64,000 bases of DNA, taken from contig NC_071354.1 of the NCBI RefSeq assembly GCF_943734655.1, positions 141,541,142-141,605,141 on the forward strand. Reading direction: 5' to 3'. The notes under the pieces are model-generated. The model was not told the DNA's origin, did no database searches, and saw only the letters and a program-made list of their open reading frames with translations. The DNA is from Sabethes cyaneus (Eukaryota > Arthropoda > Insecta > Diptera > Culicidae). This document shows positions 12,039 to 22,753 of this stretch, piece by piece; position 1 is the stretch's first letter, and each line of letters starts with the position of its first letter. The translations under genes were made by a program, and so were the position numbers.

Positions 12039-13233
12039 CCGTTATGTGTGCAACAGGGTACCCGGGTACCTTTTCAGTTTTAAAATAGTCATAACTCATT
12101 CAATTTAAAACATACGTTATTGAAATTTTGCGACATCGTAAAACTCGTTGATCTTAAGTAATTGAGGTTTTTTGGTGCAAATCCATAAAGGGGATTAGCA
12201 ATGAGAGGCCCTTGAATTTTTTTATTACGTAGGAGGGCGACAAGGGTACCCGGGTACCCATGATTTGCTATGTTCATAACTTTGGCTATCTTGAACCGAT
12301 TTGGATGAAACCAGTGGCATTTGATTCATATATTTATCTAGTTTTGATTAGATAAAGCATTTGGCCGTCAAATGACATGTAGTTCCCGGAAATCGGTAAT
12401 TCCGGAGCAACGTCCGGTAAAACGTGGGAAGCCGCTGGTTTTGAAAGAATATGAGCCTTCAGTAAAGCTATTAGCTGTGGACCCTTTTTTCATCTTATTA
12501 TATAAATTGGTGGTTTAAGATCGCATTGGTCATTCCAGAATTGGGTTCCTATAGGGTTACATATGGCCAGTTGGGTGCCTAATCCAATATTAGAATTGGT
12601 TTAGCGGATCTTTTAAATGTTTTGAACTGATATGGCCAGTTTAGTACTGATTAATAATTTCGGAATTGGTTCCAAATGTATAACGGATGGTTCTACTGTT
12701 ATGACAATGCTAAGCATTATCTTGAATCCTGCGGTATCATCTGTGACCCCGCAGAAACCATTTTCGAAAAAACCAATCAAAATACAACGAAATGTAAAAA
12801 ATATCACCTACCGAACTAATTCCAAGAACTTTGATACCCATATTGCTAGGTTTTACCTCCAATCCTAGACTGGCCACCCATGACCCCATAGGAACCTACT
12901 CCGAAATTGCCAACCTGATTCATCTCATTATATGAAATAGTTTATTGAATAAATTTTTAGAGGTTTTATATCCGCATGACTGATTTTCCTGCAATACAAT
13001 CAGTTCTCTACCTCACAGCGGACACTCTGTCGGAATTCCGGATTTTCGGGCACCGTATGTCTTTTAATAGCCAAATAGCCAAAGAAATCAAAACTAGATA
13101 AATTAACGAATCAAATGACACCTATTTCATCAAAATCGGTTCAAAATTGTTGATGTTATAACAATATCAATTTTGGGTACCCGGGTACCCTTGTCGCCCT
13201 GCTAAAGGTGTTTTTTTGTCGCACACATAACGG
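12039..13233. mobile_element. TTAA-type (piggyBac-like) non-autonomous element, family 1
   Basis: 1195 bp. Perfect 13-bp terminal inverted repeats CCGTTATGTGTGC / GCACACATAACGG. Flanks are TTAG (12035-12038) and TTAA (13234-13237), i.e. a TTAA duplication with one change. A palindromic motif of KpnI/SmaI-like sequence, GGTACCCGGGTACC, occurs near 12057, 12245 and 13175. The last two lie at matching positions of internal inverted arms (about 12230-12365 and 13075-13205). No transposase frame. TTAA target sites are the hallmark of piggyBac, though other TTAA-using groups are possible. Confidence 0.7.
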
Positions 13234-13343
13234 TTAAGCAGCTTTAAAGTAGTTTGAAAGCTGTAAGCCTAATGAAATCGTCTACTGGTTTATAAAGCCA
13301 CTTTAACACCTTTAAGCAACCGTAAAACGGTTCTACGTTCATA

Positions 13344-13749
13344 CCCAGATAACACAAAATCGTAATAGAAAGTTCACATTAAATCGTTTTCATGTCAATT
13401 TGACATTGGAATTGTATAATGATTAGAGTATGTCAAATCGAAATGAACAATAAGTTGTTTTGCAGTCGTGTGTGTCTTCATATACAATTCATGACTGTGA
13501 ATTATAAAGCAGGATAGACAATTGCAATATTTGATTATATCTTAATCATATATTAAGGAGTATTTAGTTGCGTGTTATAAAAATTGCGCAAAATAGAATT
13601 ACAAACAGTTGTCAAATTTTCGCACGTATATCGCCTCCACTTTGGTACATATATGTTCTTATATGGCGTGAAATATAACTTTTTCGTTCAGATATGATTT
13701 CGTATACCTCAGTTGCAATCGAGATATACAAACCAAATGGTTTACTGGG
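13344..13749. mobile_element. ~406-bp MITE, second copy at 20921-21295 (reverse)
   Basis: Ends CCCAGATAACACAA and ...GGTTTACTGGG are imperfect inverted repeats (CCCAGWWAAC type). The body ('tatgttcttatatggcgtga', 'cagttgcaatcgagatatac') is found inverted at 20921-21295. That second copy interrupts another repeat whose empty site exists at 18000-18200, supporting these boundaries. Confidence 0.65.
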
Positions 13750-15119
13750 TGGCTGTTTAGAAGCGGATTGTTTAGCAGAAAAATCCACTATTAAGCTTGT
13801 TTATCAGCTTTGGAGAAAAACTGGTTTGGAAAAACTTAAAGCAGCTTAAACATCGCTTGGTCAAACACCATTTGAGTGCTTACTTTATGCAGCTTGGATC
13901 GCCTTAAACCAGTGTACAAGATTTTTCGAAAACAGACACTGATGAAGCCTGCATGTCGTAGGCGAAATACGTATCTGTCACGAATAAATATAAATAGTAG
14001 AATTTAATTGGATAGTTTTTAATTTCAGAAGATGGCGGTTCAATTCCCGAAAGATGACGACATGCATTTTTAATTAGCTTGCATTTACCAATTCAAGTTA
14101 TTCGAATTTTAAAATATTATATAGCTTATGACGCCAAAGCAAAATAAATATGACGCGTTCCATTTTTGAAATTTAAAAATAGATTATTTTTTGGTTGCAT
14201 AAAGGTTGATGAGACGTTGATTAAGCGACTGGAATGGCACTGCCAAACTATTTCTCGTTCTAAAAATAGAATTGACAACATTGCGCTAATTGGTTATTAA
14301 AAACACGCAAAAGCCTCTATTAAGCTCCATTGCAGCTTTGAAAGCAGCTATCTAAGTAAGAATTTCAGGCTGATCAAATGCTTTTATAGCTGAATTTATT
14401 CTACCTGTGGCTGAACTATGGTTTATTATTAGAAATAAAAACCTTTTTTCAGCGCTTAAACAGGTAAATTTGGCCGGATGAAAATCACGATAATAAAGAG
14501 AAAAAAAAACAATGTAAATTTGGTGATTTTAGCAAGCTTCGGGCTTGCTAATAGCTGCTTTCGAAGTTGCAATGGAGCTTAATAGAGGCTGTTGCGCGTT
14601 TTTAAATAACCAATTTGCACCAAGCTGTAAACAAGGCACACGGAGGTTATATAAAGAGCGATATAATCGCTTAACAAGTGTTTCATTTGCCTCAAGCGAA
14701 ATTGGTTGTATAAGTTCTCCAATTTAGGCTGAATAAGCATTGTAGAATTGTTTACATAAATTTTATTTGACGCATATTCAGCTATGGCTGAATAATAATG
14801 GCTGCTAAATTATTTAATCAGTGCATAAATGTTTCGTAGGAGGGCTGTTTATTAATATGACAAATCGTTTATTCAGCTAGTATAGCACAATTATTGAGAA
14901 TATTGACGGGTTGTGGAGAGGTTGAAGATGCGCCTAATCTGCTTGTGACACTGATATGTGAAGCAGCTGATTTACCGCGCATTCGTTGGCTGCTTAATCA
15001 TTTATAGAATACAGAGGCCTTTGCTTAAATTTATTCAGCGTCTATCACCTGTATTCAGAGTTAAATCAGCTGTGACCAAATCAGTAGCATTTTAATTCCG
15101 CTTCGGTGTTTGTTGGGTT

Positions 15120-15455
15120 TGAAAGCTCTGTTCTTCTTCTTTTACAGACCCGGGTCATTATTAGTTGTTTCATGGCAAATTTATGAAATATCACGTGATA
15201 TAGATTTCAAGGTTTGCTCGAAATTCAACTTTTTTTTAACCTGTTAGGCCCCTTGGTGAACGAGGGGTCCACTATTTCGAGGTATCAAAAGTGTAATTCT
15301 TATTGTTTAACCATTTTCAACCAATTAAGCGCAAAAGTTCCAATATTTGAAGACCTCATGCCAGTAGTGGCCCCGTTTCAGCGAGAATTCCTCATATTTA
15401 CTTTGTGCAAGAGATCAACCGAGACCAAAGAAGATTAATTTGGAAAATTGGAATT
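15120..15455 (+). repeat. Solitary terminal arm of the foldback family
   Basis: Matches the right terminal arm of the 43042-46819 element, in the same orientation, from 'cagacccgggtcattatta' through 'aggccccttggtgaacgagg' to the terminal 'cgagaattcctc'. No partner arm lies nearby, so this is a truncated copy. It preserves the target site of the RTE inserted at 44902 without the insertion. Confidence 0.7.
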
Positions 15456-17990
15456 TTTTCCTCATTCAACGGGTACTTATTTGCACGAAATGGGGGAGTA
15501 ATTTGAATTCATTTTAGGATGCCTATTTTGAGCATCCGAACTGGCCGTCAGAAGATAACGATGATGATGCGACGTGAAAGTGTCATCACCATCAATTTGC
15601 TTCGTGTGATTTGGCATAATGGCAGTAACATCAGACGAGGAAATTGTACTGAATTATATCCGGTGAACGGCTGGCATTAGTTGAGAAGAATCTTTGAGCG
15701 AGAATCTTTACCGTATATTTGGAGAGGTTAAATGGCAAAAAACATGAAAGCTAACAAAAAATATTGTTGCCAATTTGTAACCAACTCGCAAAAATTAGTA
15801 AGTCAGTCATTTCGATTTAAATTTTTAGAATTAATGTCTTATATTTTTAAGTATAACTGATATGCAAAGCAGTCCACACTTTTTCGCTATTATTATCTAC
15901 GAAAACAATCTATTTGCTATTCCGCACATGAATAATGAACGAGAATATGGATGATCAGCAAGGAGCTTCCCCGAGAGGCCAATATCCGGGCAATGAATGA
16001 TAATATTTTTCAGCATTTTTGGCTCACATCGCGAACCTCTAAATGGTAATACAGGTAATATAATTTTTTGGCACTTTCGGCTGGGAAATCCGGCACAATA
16101 TCATCATTTTTCATGCCCCAAATTCACTCCTCTGTGAAGCGGATAGACTATTTTGATTGTTTTTCAATTGCATTCAAAGTGTGAGGACGACCCTCTGTTC
16201 CAGTTTGGTTCAATACTAGAGTTAGAAAACCTAATGGTTAGCTCTGCAGCCATTTTGTCATTGAGAACAGACTAACAGGCAATGACTCACTTAGTACCAG
16301 CGTTGAATGCATTAATATAGTGTGTATAATCATACAATAAAGTAGCGTAAAAACATAACAACACATACACAATGCTTCTAAGAGATAAGTGCTATGTCTC
16401 GTTAAACTATGTCAATTAATTCTTCTACCCAACAGCGGAAGCTGCGCCATCTGCATAAAAGATTCCGTTAAAGTTTTTATTTATGGCAGCATGTTTAAAG
16501 TAGAAAATTTTCAAGCTACTGGCTATGCACTTACATATATTTGTCGAACAGTATAATACTGGCTCATGTTTTACGCATTTCTCTTTCGGCAGACAGACAG
16601 CTCTACGTTACAACGATTCGATTTTCTTCTGGAAAGGCATAACAATTATGGTTAAAACCGATTTTCTGAACTTGACTTGGAGGAGTTAGTATTGTATGGA
16701 TTGGATTGAGTGACATAGTTGTAGATGAGCGAAAACAATACTTAAGGATTGTGGTCTAGGTAACTCTAAAGGGAAAGCATCAAGAGCAATTTAACAATTT
16801 GATCAGATATTGTTTATTTGAAAAATTCATAACCCTTGGACAAGCATCGCAGAGTAATATTTTTTTCTAAAAATGTTTATTCTGGAAAATATTTTCCATA
16901 AGATTTCCCATTGTGTTATAATTTCTATTTAAAAATATTAACATGAAAATAACAAAATGTCATAGTCTCACAGTCTGTTCAAGATTTTGGAACCATTTTG
17001 CAAATATTTTATGATAAATAAATTTTTCTGGTTTCGCATTTAAGATTAGTATGTGGTATGACCCGATCTTTTTCTCTCATCAAAGTTTTTTGACAAGCCT
17101 CTGTACAATATGACCATATATGATGGTAACTATAACTATTGCATTTGACATGATTGGTACGTCTACCCCAATAGTGAATAGTGTTATTAGTGAAAGTTAA
17201 GAAATTCTTATAGATAAACTTGCATGCACAGAAACTTGCACAATTTAGGTAAAATTGTCTCCGGCAACAGAATGATGTGATTCTACTGGTTATATTCCAG
17301 ATTCAAATCTTATACCTCAATATTTAAAATATAATCATGATTGCATGGGAAAGGTCAAATCACGCTACTAGGTAGGAAAAAAATCTCTGGTCTTGTCGCG
17401 ATGGCAATATTCAATATGGGTAAAATGCAAAATCACGATGTAAATAAATGAGTTTATCCCGCCCGGGTTTCGCTGTCACGTACTACATCGCAGGGGGACG
17501 ATGTGAAAATTAAATTGCTAGTCAGTTCCTTGGTGAGAGATGTTGGTGAAAAGCTTGTTGCAGATACACACTCGCATGTTGTTGTTCTCGTACATACTGA
17601 GACTAGATTAAAGAGAACGTCTATGTTTGTTCGAAGCAAAACATGTAGGAAGTGTTGTGAAACTCGATCTCCTACGTAGAAGAAATAACAAAAAATATGA
17701 CAAAATCTTCTTTGATCTTTTAACATATATCAGATGAGGATTATAATCTGATAACGTGATTAAGATTATTTTCTAATTAGTGATAAAAATCTTAAGTCTC
17801 ACTTAGAAATAACAGGCAGGGATAGCTTTTCTGTTACCTTTTGTGCCACCGCTCTTGGTCGATGGTGTTAATTAAAGGTCTCATCTGGTTGACGTATCAT
17901 TAAGCAGGTAGTTTCCTACAGTTTATCGTGATAAACTGGAAGCACCCTGTTTGACCGGAAGCACCCTGTTTGCCATGCGTCTCTATTAAA
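15456..17990 (+). other. Intron sequence without recognisable feature
   Basis: AT-rich. Only short frames, none with motifs. No shared repeats or terminal inverted repeats were found by eye. Confidence 0.45.
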
Positions 17991-17994
17991 ACAT

Positions 17995-18200
17995 ATTACA
18001 GCAGTCCCCCGAATAAGGCGGTGGGTGGTGGTGTACGCCCACGTTGATTACTTAGTTGTCCATTAATAATTAAAGTTGATTTTTGGTACATTGTTAGTAT
18101 GTAGTATAGCCTAGTCAACTACCAAAAATCAACTTTATTGGTTGATGGACAGCAGAGATATCGCGATGGGCCTACAGCACAACCCATCACCTTATTCGGG
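17995..18200 (+). repeat. Interspersed repeat with 17-bp hairpin (copy at 20855-21360)
   Basis: Begins 'gcagtcccccgaataaggcg', shared with 20869. It contains AAAGTTGATTTTTGGTA near 18073 and its exact complement TACCAAAAATCAACTTT near 18121, separated by ~30 bp. The related copy at 20855-21360 is split by a MITE. Element class unknown. Confidence 0.6.
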
Positions 18201-18289
18201 GGATTCCTGTATGTGCATATGCTGAGTGCCCGATCTTACTCGGGGACCTTTTGTCTCTCACCCAGTTGTACATCTGTCATTGTAACGAA

Positions 18290-18480
18290 AACTCTCATAA
18301 AGCAAGAAAGAAAACCTTTTTACCTTTGTTATACTATAACAAAGGTTTAGGAATTGGTCGAAAAACACGAAATTGATCCGAGGCCCGGAGGGCCGAGCTA
18401 CATATACCAATCGACAGGGTTCGACGAACTGAGCAATGTCTGTGTGTGTGTGTGTGTGTGTGTATGTGTGTATGTATGTG
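18290..18480 (+). repeat. Interspersed repeat ending in a (TG)n microsatellite
   Basis: A hairpin-prone 'cctttgttatactataacaa' block, then 'gatccgaggcccggagggcc', 'cgacgaactgagcaatgtc', and a TG/TATG run from 18441 to 18480. This layout recalls a common mosquito interspersed repeat that carries a TG tract. No other copy is in this window. Confidence 0.45.
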
Positions 18481-18494
18481 CGGGACGCAACTTT

Positions 18495-19080
18495 TCTATT
18501 GCCTGTTTCTCGAAGATGGCTGAACGGATTTGTTCGCTATTACTTTTGTTTGAAAGGTATTATTGCCTAGTACATCACTATTGAATTGTTTCATGGTCCG
18601 ACTTTTCGTTTGAAAGTTATAAGCAAAAATGTGAAAATTACGTGACACGATTTTCTCCGGAACCAAATGACCGATTTCAACGATCTTAGTATCGAATTAA
18701 AGCTCTTGTTAAGGCTAAATTTTTCGGATAAATTTTATTGAAAACAAATGAGTAGTTTAAAAGTTATGCTTAAAAAACCTGTTTTGACAAGGTAATAATT
18801 ATCGCCTGTTTCTTAGAGATGGCTAAACCGATTCAGGCGCTTTTAGTCTCATTTGAAAGGTAACATAGCCTAATAGATCACTATTGATTTGTTTTTTGAT
18901 TGGACGTTTAATTTGAAAGTTATGAGCAATTGAAAACAACACATTAAAATTTACAATAATTTATAACGATTTCAGCTAAGATAGTTTATCTAGTTTGAAT
19001 TATTTTGGCATCAAATTAGAGATTTTAATGCTGCAAATATATCTCCAAATTTTTAGAAGAATCGGTTTTGCCGATTAAAA
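18495..19080 (+). repeat. Two diverged direct repeats of ~300 bp
   Basis: The block 'gcctgtttctcgaagatggc' at ~18499 recurs as 'gcctgtttcttagagatggc' at ~18807. Both are followed in order by 'tttgaaaggta', 'gcctarta', 'atcactattga' and 'tttgaaagttat'. They are diverged tandem units lying directly after the TG repeat. Confidence 0.55.
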
Positions 19081-19089
19081 GATATTAAC

Positions 19090-19961
19090 CCTCCAACACT
19101 CGCGCCAACTTTGTAATACGGTTACTCGCGCGCACAATGGCCCAAAGCCAAAAAGACATGCGCTCTAGAGTTTTGACTGAAAAAACTTGGTTTTAGGTTT
19201 ATGAAACCTTCGGAAGAATTTCTTGAAATTGAAAGTTCTATCATCTGGTGCAATTTAAATTTTGATTAACCCCCCTAAAAGTGAAATAAAAAAAAATATT
19301 TTTCTTCAGTTTCAATATAACACATTGATGTGTTCTGCAAAGTTTTAGAACATATTATTACAAGAAATTTTGTTGAACACAGTAACCTTCTATCTATTCA
19401 GCGAAGATAGAAAAATCTTATTTATTGTTTATGAATTTGTAAAATCAGTATTTTATATTTTAGCTCTTTTTGTAATTGTTGTATGACTTTTTCATGTATT
19501 ATAAAATTGTACAAATAGTAAAAATACACAACTTTGCTGAATATAGTGTACCTCTATGTTTGTTTGTTTAGGTACTGTAGAACTTTTATTATAAAAAATA
19601 CCTTAATTTTGACTCCAAATTACTCGACTACCAACAGATAAATTTTAAACATTTTACATTTGCTGATAGTTTTGCTGCATACAGACACCATTTTTCCATA
19701 AGAAGAAACGAGAGAAAATTCCAGTTGGGATCAATTGCGGTACACTTCACATGCTGATTGCTTCGTTTCTGTGATGTCAGTTTATGCTGATCTATTTTTC
19801 CAAAAATTTAAAGCATTAATGCATTGAATAATTATGACATTTTCCTCATAACAAGTTAATTGAAGAATATACGTACGTTAGTTAAACAGCGATTTGTAAC
19901 TTTATAACATTATGGCATTCAAAAACCTACACGTGTTGTACAAAATGCAACAGCGTGAAGG
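19090..19961. mobile_element. TTAA-type (piggyBac-like) element, family 2, copy 1
   Basis: 872 bp flanked by perfect TTAA at 19086-19089 and 19962-19965. The left end, CCCTCCAACACTCGCGCCAA, and the right end, ..CAACAGCGTGAAGG, are imperfect inverted repeats. The family is confirmed by 55437-56414, which shares 'actcgcgccaacttt', 'aagcattaatg', 'caattatg' and 'gttgtacaaaat' in the same order and orientation. No coding capacity. Confidence 0.75.
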
Positions 19962-19965
19962 TTAA

Positions 19966-20402
19966 TAAAAATTGATGAAGTTTTTTTAAGAAAACTTTAT
20001 TAATGTCAATCAAAAAGAATGGCATTACAGGAATTTATGCATAGTTCAAAAACCTACAAACTAGACCTATACTAGGCAATGTATATGTTAAATAATAATA
20101 TTTCCTCTTACAACTTACTTTTACTTGCACTTACTCAAATTAGTAACAACCAACTTACCCTTACTCAGTAATTTCATGAAAAAAGGATCTATAAAATTTT
20201 ATAAGTGCTCCTATTTTGTTCAAATTGTGAACACTTATTCAATTTCCAACAATTTTATGAAAACCAACGAACTACGTAACGTTAACCAATAGATGAATTA
20301 TGTTCCGAAGACGTGTCGATTTCTATCTCAAATAGCAAGTAAGACCGTATAACAAAGGTTCCTTTCACCACTAGGTGGATTAAATCGGGTTTTTCTACAT
20401 TT
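19966..20402 (+). other. Intron sequence, no feature
   Basis: AT-rich sequence between two MITE-like elements. Nothing recognisable. Confidence 0.4.
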
Positions 20403-20657
20403 CTCGGGTAATTTTTCAAACAGACCTATGTGACACTGGAAGATTCTCTTCGCGTCTCCTCTCTTCCGTGTTTCACGGCGGTACTAATGCATTGAAAAGA
20501 AAATTTTCAAAACATTTAGCTAGCTAGTGACTCCGGCAACCGATTCATGTAAAGCTGATGCATTAAAATGCACTAGTATCGCCGTAAAAAGCGCAAGAGA
20601 GGAGACACGAAGAGAATCTCTCATTGTCACATAGGTCTATTTGAAAATTTACCCGAG
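20403..20657. mobile_element. 255-bp foldback MITE with ~80-bp TIRs
   Basis: The left end CTCGGGTAATTTTTCAAA and the right end TTTGAAAATTTACCCGAG are inverted. The pairing continues through 'agacctatgtgacA', 'gattctcttcg' and 'gtctcctctctt', for about 80-100 bp per arm. The flanks are ATTT at 20399-20402 and 20658-20661, a possible 4-bp TSD. Most of the element is arm, so the single strand would fold into a hairpin. Confidence 0.75.
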
Positions 20658-20854
20658 ATTTGATTGTGTATACTCTCTTTGCCAGCTCCTCCTCTAACAT
20701 CACCCAGCCATTTGTAAATTTGTCTTGTTTTCGGAAATTCCTATAAAGCGAGACAAAGACTTTTTTGCAGAAGATTCATTCATAATCCTCGTTCACGTTC
20801 ATTCATGTTCCTCGTTGGCTCCCTCCCAGTCAGCTCCCCCTTGTGTCACGAATG

Positions 20855-21360
20855 TAATTACTGCAGTCCCCCGAATAAGGCGGTGGGAGATGCTGTGCGC
20901 CACCGGCGATTTCTTAGCTGCCCAGTAAACCTTTTGGTTTGTATATCTCGATTGCAACTGAGATATACGAAATCATATCTAATCGAAAAAGTTATATTTA
21001 ACGCCGTATAAGAACATATATGTACCAAAGTGGAGGCAATATACGTGCGAAAATTCTGACAATTATTTGTAATTCTATCTTGCATTTTATACAGCGATTT
21101 TTACTACACGCAGCTTAATTCTCCTGAATATATAATTTATAATTTATAATTTACAGTCACGAGTTGTATATGAGAACACGCAGGACTGCAAAACAATTTA
21201 CTTTTCACTTTTTTGTTTTGAAAAACTCTAATCATTATACAATCCTAATGACATGCATACGATTTAATGTGAACTTTCTATTACGATCTTGTGTTCGTTA
21301 ACCAATTAAGTTGATTTTTGGTACATTGTTATTATCCACTATAACCTAGTCAACTAGGGT
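20855..21360 (+). repeat. Copy of the 17995-18200 repeat, split by a MITE
   Basis: 20869-20920 matches 18002-18055 and 21297-21355 matches 18060-18118. Between them sits the inverted copy of the 13344-13749 MITE (20921-21295). The unsplit copy at 17995 therefore represents the empty site. Confidence 0.65.
20921..21295 (-). mobile_element. MITE, reverse copy of 13344-13749
   Basis: Begins CCCAGTAAACC, the complement of the right end at 13740-13749. It shares long blocks such as 'tatatctcgattgcaactga' and 'aagaacatatatgtaccaaa' with the inverse of the 13-kb copy. The distal end near 21295 is eroded. Confidence 0.65.
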
Positions 21361-21714
21361 ACGGGAGGGTATTTTCAGTCCATTAGACGGTAGCCTAAAC
21401 AATATTCAGGAATTACGTTGAAAGTTTATTCATTTGAGACAAAATTTTTATACCAGTTGATAGAATAATAATTACTGAATATCGACGAGTATTTTGATCT
21501 TAATGAAACGCTACTGAATTTGAGATAGAGTCGCGAGAAATGATGAAGTCGCTGCGGCTAAATTGGGCCCATTTTCTATAGTGGTGTCTGTGTTTTTTAA
21601 ATCCGACCGGCCGAAATAGCCTGCACAGGGATTAGATGCTTTTCAAAAACAGATCAAAAGAAAGACCGGTGGATAACGTGTCGGTATTGCCTAGATACCG
21701 GCTCATTGAAGTTA
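21361..21714 (+). other. Intron sequence, no feature
   Basis: No repeat match or motif recognised between the split repeat and the next RTE fragment. Confidence 0.4.
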
Positions 21715-22560
21715 ACTAGTTTTGCAGTGACAAGGGTTCGCGCTCGCTCAATGCCGGCTTTCGCCTCTCTCCGCTCGTCGATCTTTCTCTAACTTTCATT
21801 CGAAATCCACTCCCTCCGCCCACTGCGCGCTTTGCCGAGGATTTCATCACTGGTCGTGATGAAGGCGTTCTGAATGCCGGTCCACTGCTCTTCGACGGTT
21901 CCACCAGGTGGCAACTCCGAGGCTCGGGATTCAAAATGTTCGACAAAGGCCCTTTTTACCTCAGGATCCTCCAATCGGCGGACGTCATAGCGGCACCCAA
22001 CTTTCTCCTCCCGTCGTTGGACACGTGCGACGCGCAAACGTATTTCAGCGATAACAAGATGATGGTCGGATGCGATATCAGCGCTGCGTCTGTTACGTAC
22101 ATCAAGAAGGCTCCTTCGCCATTTTCGGCTGATGCAGACGTGATCGATTAAGTTTTATGTTCGGCCGTCGCGGGAAACCCACGTAACTTTATGTACTGGT
22201 CTATGGAGGAAGAGCTGTCCACCAATGACCATGTTGTTATTACCACAGAACTCTGTAAACAGCTCTCCATTCTCGCTCATCTCTCCTAGGCCATGGCGTC
22301 CCATGACGCGTTCAAGGTCCGCGTTGTTTGAGCCAATCTTCGCGTTGAAGTCGTCCTAGTGGATTTGGATGTCACCCTTCGGGATTTTCTCAACCACGCT
22401 GTTCAGCTGGCTGTAAACACTCTCTTTCTCCTGCAGATGATGTCTTGTGTTCGCCAGTAGCCGGCCAGCAAATCTCGCTCAGCTGAGGCAGCTTGCCCTG
22501 CTGGGCAAGGGTCAATATATTCCGTGTAATGATTCGTGTCCATGTTTTCATGCTAAAGGT
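21715..22560 (-). pseudogene. RTE fragment, endonuclease C-terminus and linker (antisense)
   Basis: Reads on the minus strand through GRHGLGEMSENGELFTEFC, then NNNMVIGGQLF, HKVTWVSRDGRT (then a stop), LIDHVCISRKWRRSLLDV and RSADIASDHHLVIAE. It continues into the linker (RVQRREEKVGCRYDVRRL, PPGGTVEEQWTGIQNAF, EWISNES). D-x-N-A and SDHH motifs of the APE endonuclease are visible (DDFNAKIG). Frame stops interrupt it. The linker matches the fragment at 51131-51690, so both belong to one subfamily, distinct from 24806-28181. It is dead. Confidence 0.8.
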
Positions 22561-22625
22561 CGTTGCTGATAATCCAGAGAGATTTCTTCTTTCATTTTCA
22601 TTAACTTTTTGTTTTCCGGTACAGT

Positions 22626-22660
22626 AGGCTATTAACCTAAGGTCCTTAGGTTAATAGCCT
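22626..22660. repeat. 35-bp near-perfect palindrome
   Basis: 17-bp arms (AGGCTATTAACCTAAGG and its complement) around a single central T. It lies between two RTE fragments. It could extrude as a cruciform or be a template-switch scar. No terminator role is expected in a eukaryotic intron. Confidence 0.8.
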
Positions 22661-22753
22661 TTTGGAGCTGCAATCTTAATGTGGGCGGGAGCCACTGTGC
22701 CCCCTTCCCAGTTGGCATACGAAAACCGAGGTTGCGTACCCCAGCCGACACCA

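Larger units (their letters stand above)
11140..14835. repeat. 3.7-kb inverted-repeat structure with arms of ~0.7-0.8 kb
   Basis: Left arm about 11140-11835, right arm about 14025-14835, inverted. For example, 'gaattgaaccgccatcttct' at 11808 has its complement near 14028, and 'attattcagccatagctgaa' near 11177 has its complement near 14785. Each arm itself holds internal inverted segments around 'aataaccaatttgcgc'. The right arm has an extra ~80 bp near 14460-14530. The ~2.2-kb spacer holds a TTAA-type element (12039-13233) and a MITE (13344-13749). It looks like a foldback or MITE-type transposon of unknown superfamily. It sits in a host intron, so it would be transcribed. Confidence 0.7.

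Noticed and set aside
18441..18480. TG tract as a regulatory Z-DNA element
   Set aside because: It is part of an interspersed mosquito repeat; no promoter context.
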